Positions 60,906-64,000 of a DNA stretch of 64,000 nt are shown one piece after another. Source of the stretch: Paenibacillus_AB hodogayensis (lineage in GTDB: Bacteria > Bacillota > Bacilli > Paenibacillales > NBRC-103111); contig NZ_BAAAYO010000012.1 of the NCBI RefSeq assembly GCF_039536325.1, forward strand, positions 1 to 64,000, read 5' to 3'. A program made the translations under genes and the position numbers. The notes below the pieces were generated by a model. That model saw nothing but the letters and a program-made list of their open reading frames with translations. It searched no databases and was not told the DNA's origin. The number at the start of each line of letters is the position of its first letter. Position 1 is the stretch's first letter.

Positions 60906-60968
60906 CCATTCTCTTATTGTACGAAAAAAGTGCTGATGGTTCAACGATTTGTCGTCCCCCATACGGAA

Positions 60969-61010
60969 CAAAAAGACCCCAAACTCCACGGTTACGTGGA
61001 AGATGAGGTC
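60969..61010 (-). terminator. Terminator of the ABC exporter operon
   Basis: On the minus strand GACCTCATCTTCCACG pairs with CGTGGAGTTTGGGGTC across a TAAC loop, followed by TTTTTG, a few bases past the stop of the second ABC gene. Confidence 0.88.
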
Positions 61011-61021
61011 CCTTCTCTCTT

Positions 61022-62809
61022 CTATATGAGCTGACTTACCCCTTCTTCCTCGTCCACCGACTTTTCTCCCTGCCACAGCAGCTGCATCTCTCGGCTCGTC
61101 TTGAGCAGCTCGTCAAGCGTCCCCTCGGCTTCGATCCGTCCGTCCTTCATGACCAGAATATGATCGGCTCGTGCCAAGGCCGCACGGCGGTGGGAGACCG
61201 CGATGCATGTGACGTGTCGTTCGGCAAAAAGCCGCTCCCACAGCCGCTTCTCCGTCTCCACGTCGAGCGCGCTCGACAAGTCGTCGAAAATGAGCAGATC
61301 GGACTGCGTCATCATCATCCGGGCCGTGGCGGCCCGTTGGATCTGACCGCCGGACAGCATGACGCCCCGCGGTCCGACGAACGTATCCAGCCCTTGCTCC
61401 AGCTGCGCCAAGTCGGTCTCCATGACGGCAAGGCGAATAGCGCGCTCCAGCGCCTCCGGCGACTCCGGATGGCCCTGGACGATATTTTCCCGCAGCGTAT
61501 CGCTGAACAGACGCGGCACCTGCGGCGTATACGCCATCCTGGGCGGGATCAGATAAGCGGCGGGATCGACGATCTCCCTCCCATTCCAACGGACGGTTCC
61601 GCCCGTTTTCGGCAAAAGCCCCAGCAGCGTGCGGACGAGCGTCGATTTGCCGGACCCGATTCGTCCGGTAACGACGAGAAACTGGCCTCGCTCCAGATGA
61701 AAGCCGATGTCAGCAATGCCCGCAGCCGTATTCGGATACGCGTAGGTCAGCCCCTGCACGTCCAGGCTTTGCAAGGCGTCCTCCTCGCCGTGGGCTGCCC
61801 GCTCCCTCTCCGGCGGAGCATGGTATAGATAAGGCTCGCTGTACTCCGCCAGACGGTCTTCCTCGCCCGGACGGAACAGGATGCGCATCCGGTCCAGCGA
61901 TACCCTCAGCCTCTTGTGCTGGAACACCATGTACCCGAACAGCGAGATGCTGCTGGCGAACATCGCCAAATACGACGTAAACAGCGCGAAATCTCCTACG
62001 GTAAACCGCCCGGCCCGCATTTCGGAGGCGCACATCAGCAAGATGATTCCGGTGCACACGCTGAGCACATGCTGGTTCAGCGACTGCATCCATTTTTTGA
62101 ACAAATTGTCCCGAAGCGCCGCTTGTCTGCGGTCTTCATTCAGCTTCACGAAGCGGTTCAGCACATGCCCCTCGGCCTGCCCGAGCTTGACGGCTTGAAC
62201 GGCGCCGAACGTTTCTGCGATAAACCCGGTAATGCGACCCGTCGCCTCGCGATTCAGCCGGCTGTACCGTCTAGCCCGGTTCCCCGACAAGTTGTTCAGC
62301 AAGGTGACGACCAGCAGCGGACATACGGCCACCGCCGTTATAGTCGCATGGACTGACGCCATGATCGCGATCGCCGCTGCTGCGAAAATCAGCCGTCCCC
62401 AGAAGTCGACCCACGATTCGACGTATTCCACGACCTCGTCCACGTCTTCGCGAAAACGCGTCATCGCTTCCCCCGGCGAAGCCGGCAGGTTGCGTCCGGG
62501 CCACCGCATCATCCCTTTGAGCATATTCGTGCGCAAGACGGCCTGAATATGGTAGAAGTACGTCACCCATTGGTAGAACGCGACGAAAAACACGCCGACC
62601 CGCGTAAGTCGCACCAATGCTACGGCGACCAGCGGAACGGCCAACCACATATACTCCATAGATTGGCTGGCGACCCGGTCGAAAAACCACTGCATGCCGA
62701 GACCGACAAGCAGCGGCATCGAGTGGAACAAACCCCACAAAAGTCCGTTGACTACAAAAAGCGTCAACCGGTACCCCAGCATCCGTCTCATGAAATACCC
62801 TACCGTCAT
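61022..62809 (-). CDS. ABC exporter half-transporter B (TMD-NBD), degenerate Walker B partner
   Basis: A 595-residue membrane-spanning half-transporter. Six helices (about residues 15-310) precede the NBD, with Walker A GRIGSGKST, a Q-loop in AYTPQVPRLFSD, the canonical signature MLSGGQIQR, Walker B LLIFDDLSSALD and the switch histidine in VSHRR. The residue after the Walker B Asp is Asp, not the catalytic Glu, which marks a non-consensus ATP site. The ATG overlaps the previous gene by four bases (ATGA), with AGGAGG upstream, so the two halves are co-translated and should form a heterodimer. The substrate is unknown; drug, lipid or peptide export is common for the group. Confidence 0.93.
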   Translation of the reverse strand: MTVGYFMRRMLGYRLTLFVVNGLLWGLFHSMPLLVGLGMQWFFDRVASQSMEYMWLAVPLVAVALVRLTRVGVFFVAFYQWVTYFYHIQAVLRTNMLKGMMRWPGRNLPASPGEAMTRFREDVDEVVEYVESWVDFWGRLIFAAAAIAIMASVHATITAVAVCPLLVVTLLNNLSGNRARRYSRLNREATGRITGFIAETFGAVQAVKLGQAEGHVLNRFVKLNEDRRQAALRDNLFKKWMQSLNQHVLSVCTGIILLMCASEMRAGRFTVGDFALFTSYLAMFASSISLFGYMVFQHKRLRVSLDRMRILFRPGEEDRLAEYSEPYLYHAPPERERAAHGEEDALQSLDVQGLTYAYPNTAAGIADIGFHLERGQFLVVTGRIGSGKSTLVRTLLGLLPKTGGTVRWNGREIVDPAAYLIPPRMAYTPQVPRLFSDTLRENIVQGHPESPEALERAIRLAVMETDLAQLEQGLDTFVGPRGVMLSGGQIQRAATARMMMTQSDLLIFDDLSSALDVETEKRLWERLFAERHVTCIAVSHRRAALARADHILVMKDGRIEAEGTLDELLKTSREMQLLWQGEKSVDEEEGVSQLI

Positions 62810-64000
62810 GCCGGCTCCTCCTGTCTGTCGGCCCTCAGAAGCGCCGAATAGTGCGAGGCCGGGTCGCGGGCCAGGTCCATTCTAGCACCGTACTCTAGAA
62901 TACGCCCTTCGCCCAGCACCATAATGGTGTCCATCCTTTCCAACGTAGCCAGCCGATGAGCGATCACAATGCCGGTACAGCGCTCCAGCAATTGATCTAC
63001 CGCCCCCTGCAGTGCCGCCTCGGTCGCCGCATCGAGCCTGGACGAAGGTTCGTCAAGGATGACCAGACTCGGCTGCGTCAGGAACACCCGAGTCAAGGCG
63101 AACAGCTGCGCTTCGCCGGCGGACAACGAGCTTCCGCCTGCTTGCAGATGGGTATCCAATCCGTGAGGCAGCCCCGCGATCCAGCCGCTCAGCCCCAGCC
63201 GGTCGGTAGTGTGCAGGATCGTCTCGTCCGACACGGCGCTGTCGAACAGGGTCAAGTTATCGCGCAATGTACCGTCGAACAATTGCACCTCCTGCGTCAC
63301 CATACCTACGCGGCGGTACAGCGCATCCAACCGGAGCGTGCTCGTATCGACGCCCCCGACCCGGATCACGCCGCCGTCGAGGTTATACAGCCGCAGCAGC
63401 AGGCGGCTGATGCTCGACTTGCCGCTCCCGGTCCGGCCGACGATTCCGAGCCGCTCGCCGGGACGCAGCGAGAAGCTGATGTCGTGGAGCACCGTCTTGT
63501 CTTGGCTGTAGCCGAAGCGGACCTGCTCGAACTCCACGCCGAGCGGACCCGGGGGAAGCTCGCTCCCGTCGCCGTCAACCACTTCGCTCTGCAAGGACAG
63601 CAGCTCGCGGGATCGGCGCAAGCCGGACTTCGCTTTCTGAAACTCCTGCATCTGGTTGCCCAACTGCTCGATCGGCTCGTTCAGCATCTGGGTATATTGG
63701 AAGATCAAATACAGCATGCCGAGCGACAGTTCGCCGCTCACGTAGAGACGGACCCCCATCAACAGCACGACCGTAACCGCGACGGTAAACATAATGACGG
63801 TGGCGTTCCAGGGGACGACCCTCAGCATCCACGCCTTCCGCCCTCTCTGGAAAACGGAGCGCATCGCCCGATGAAACCGGTTCATCACATACGGCACATT
63901 GCCGCCGGTCTGCACATCCTCGATACCGGCCAGCCGCTCCTCGATCAGGCCATACATGGAGGCGCTCGCTTCCCGCTCGGCCTGCGAACTGGCCACCCCC
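62806..64000 (-). CDS. ABC exporter half-transporter A, partial (5' end beyond window)
   Basis: The C-terminal 398 residues or so of a second half-transporter; its start lies past the right edge. Part of the TMD is present (RVVPWNATVIMFTVAVTVVLL, LYVSGELSLGMLYLIF). The NBD has Walker A GRTGSGKSS, the Q-loop MVTQEVQLFD, Walker B LVILDEPSS with the catalytic Glu, and switch IAHR. Its signature motif is degenerate, SLSAGEAQ in place of LSGGQ. This complements the Asp-for-Glu change in the partner: together they give one active and one non-consensus ATP site, as in BmrC/BmrD and TM287/288 type exporters. Confidence 0.92.
   Translation of the reverse strand, partial: GVASSQAEREASASMYGLIEERLAGIEDVQTGGNVPYVMNRFHRAMRSVFQRGRKAWMLRVVPWNATVIMFTVAVTVVLLMGVRLYVSGELSLGMLYLIFQYTQMLNEPIEQLGNQMQEFQKAKSGLRRSRELLSLQSEVVDGDGSELPPGPLGVEFEQVRFGYSQDKTVLHDISFSLRPGERLGIVGRTGSGKSSISRLLLRLYNLDGGVIRVGGVDTSTLRLDALYRRVGMVTQEVQLFDGTLRDNLTLFDSAVSDETILHTTDRLGLSGWIAGLPHGLDTHLQAGGSSLSAGEAQLFALTRVFLTQPSLVILDEPSSRLDAATEAALQGAVDQLLERCTGIVIAHRLATLERMDTIMVLGEGRILEYGARMDLARDPASHYSALLRADRQEEPA

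Overview
The window reads as chromosomal DNA of a moderately GC-rich, low-copy-repeat Firmicute of the Paenibacillaceae type (Paenibacillus or a close relative such as Cohnella). Supporting signs are the strong AGGAGG-like ribosome binding sites before most genes, frequent TTG and GTG starts, Firmicute regulatory elements (guanine riboswitch, BirA operator, CcpA cre-like sites, Fur boxes, a Btr-like regulator with a siderophore-binding tail), and the gene content: secreted polysaccharide deacetylase with a copper-amine-oxidase-like stalk, large DUF4838 proteins with carbohydrate-binding modules, and LytR-CpsA-Psr ligases. No rRNA, tRNA, CRISPR array or complete mobile element was seen.

Layout. 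0-7 kb (minus strand): a guanine-riboswitch-controlled purine permease, a CPA2 cation/proton antiporter, GMP synthase and an uncharacterised YcdB-like protein. 7-14 kb (minus): a MoxR / DUF58 / transglutaminase operon, a secreted polysaccharide deacetylase and a Bcp peroxiredoxin. 14.5-18 kb (plus): an LCP cell-wall ligase with an 11-copy 13-residue repeat tail, and a stand-alone glutamate-1-semialdehyde aminotransferase. 18.1-19.75 kb is an odd non-coding island: a 123-bp tandem array full of hairpins, an orphan IS66-type transposase N-terminus, a long inverted repeat, and 370 bases with no G on the plus strand built on telomere-like CCCTAAAA repeats. It is followed by a large glutamate synthase gene without its usual small-subunit partner.

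24.6-33 kb is a carbohydrate locus: a cytoplasmic glycosidase-like protein facing an orphan sugar-binding lipoprotein, a 1183-residue secreted DUF4838 protein and an AraC regulator, with two cre-like sites in the divergent intergenic region. 33-37.7 kb holds a HAD phosphatase, a LysR regulator divergent from cidAB, and a KDPG aldolase / KDG kinase pair. 37.7-42.6 kb is a complete biotin operon, bioD-bioB-bioF-bioH-like-bioC, behind a BirA operator; with pimeloyl-ACP methyl ester chemistry supplied by BioC and the BioH-like esterase it could make biotin by the BioC-BioH route.

42.8-55 kb carries a GPP34-like protein, a CheR plus hybrid histidine kinase signalling pair, an inositol monophosphatase-family enzyme, a TauE/SafE permease, FabI, UV damage endonuclease UvsE, an acetylxylan-esterase-like hydrolase, a DUF2584-like protein, D-Ala-D-Ala ligase and a putative amidase. 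55-64 kb has aconitase with a recognisable promoter, a Fur-regulated siderophore-binding lipoprotein with a Btr-like regulator, and a heterodimeric ABC exporter whose second gene runs off the right edge. Most novelty lies in the 18-20 kb island and in the carbohydrate locus.
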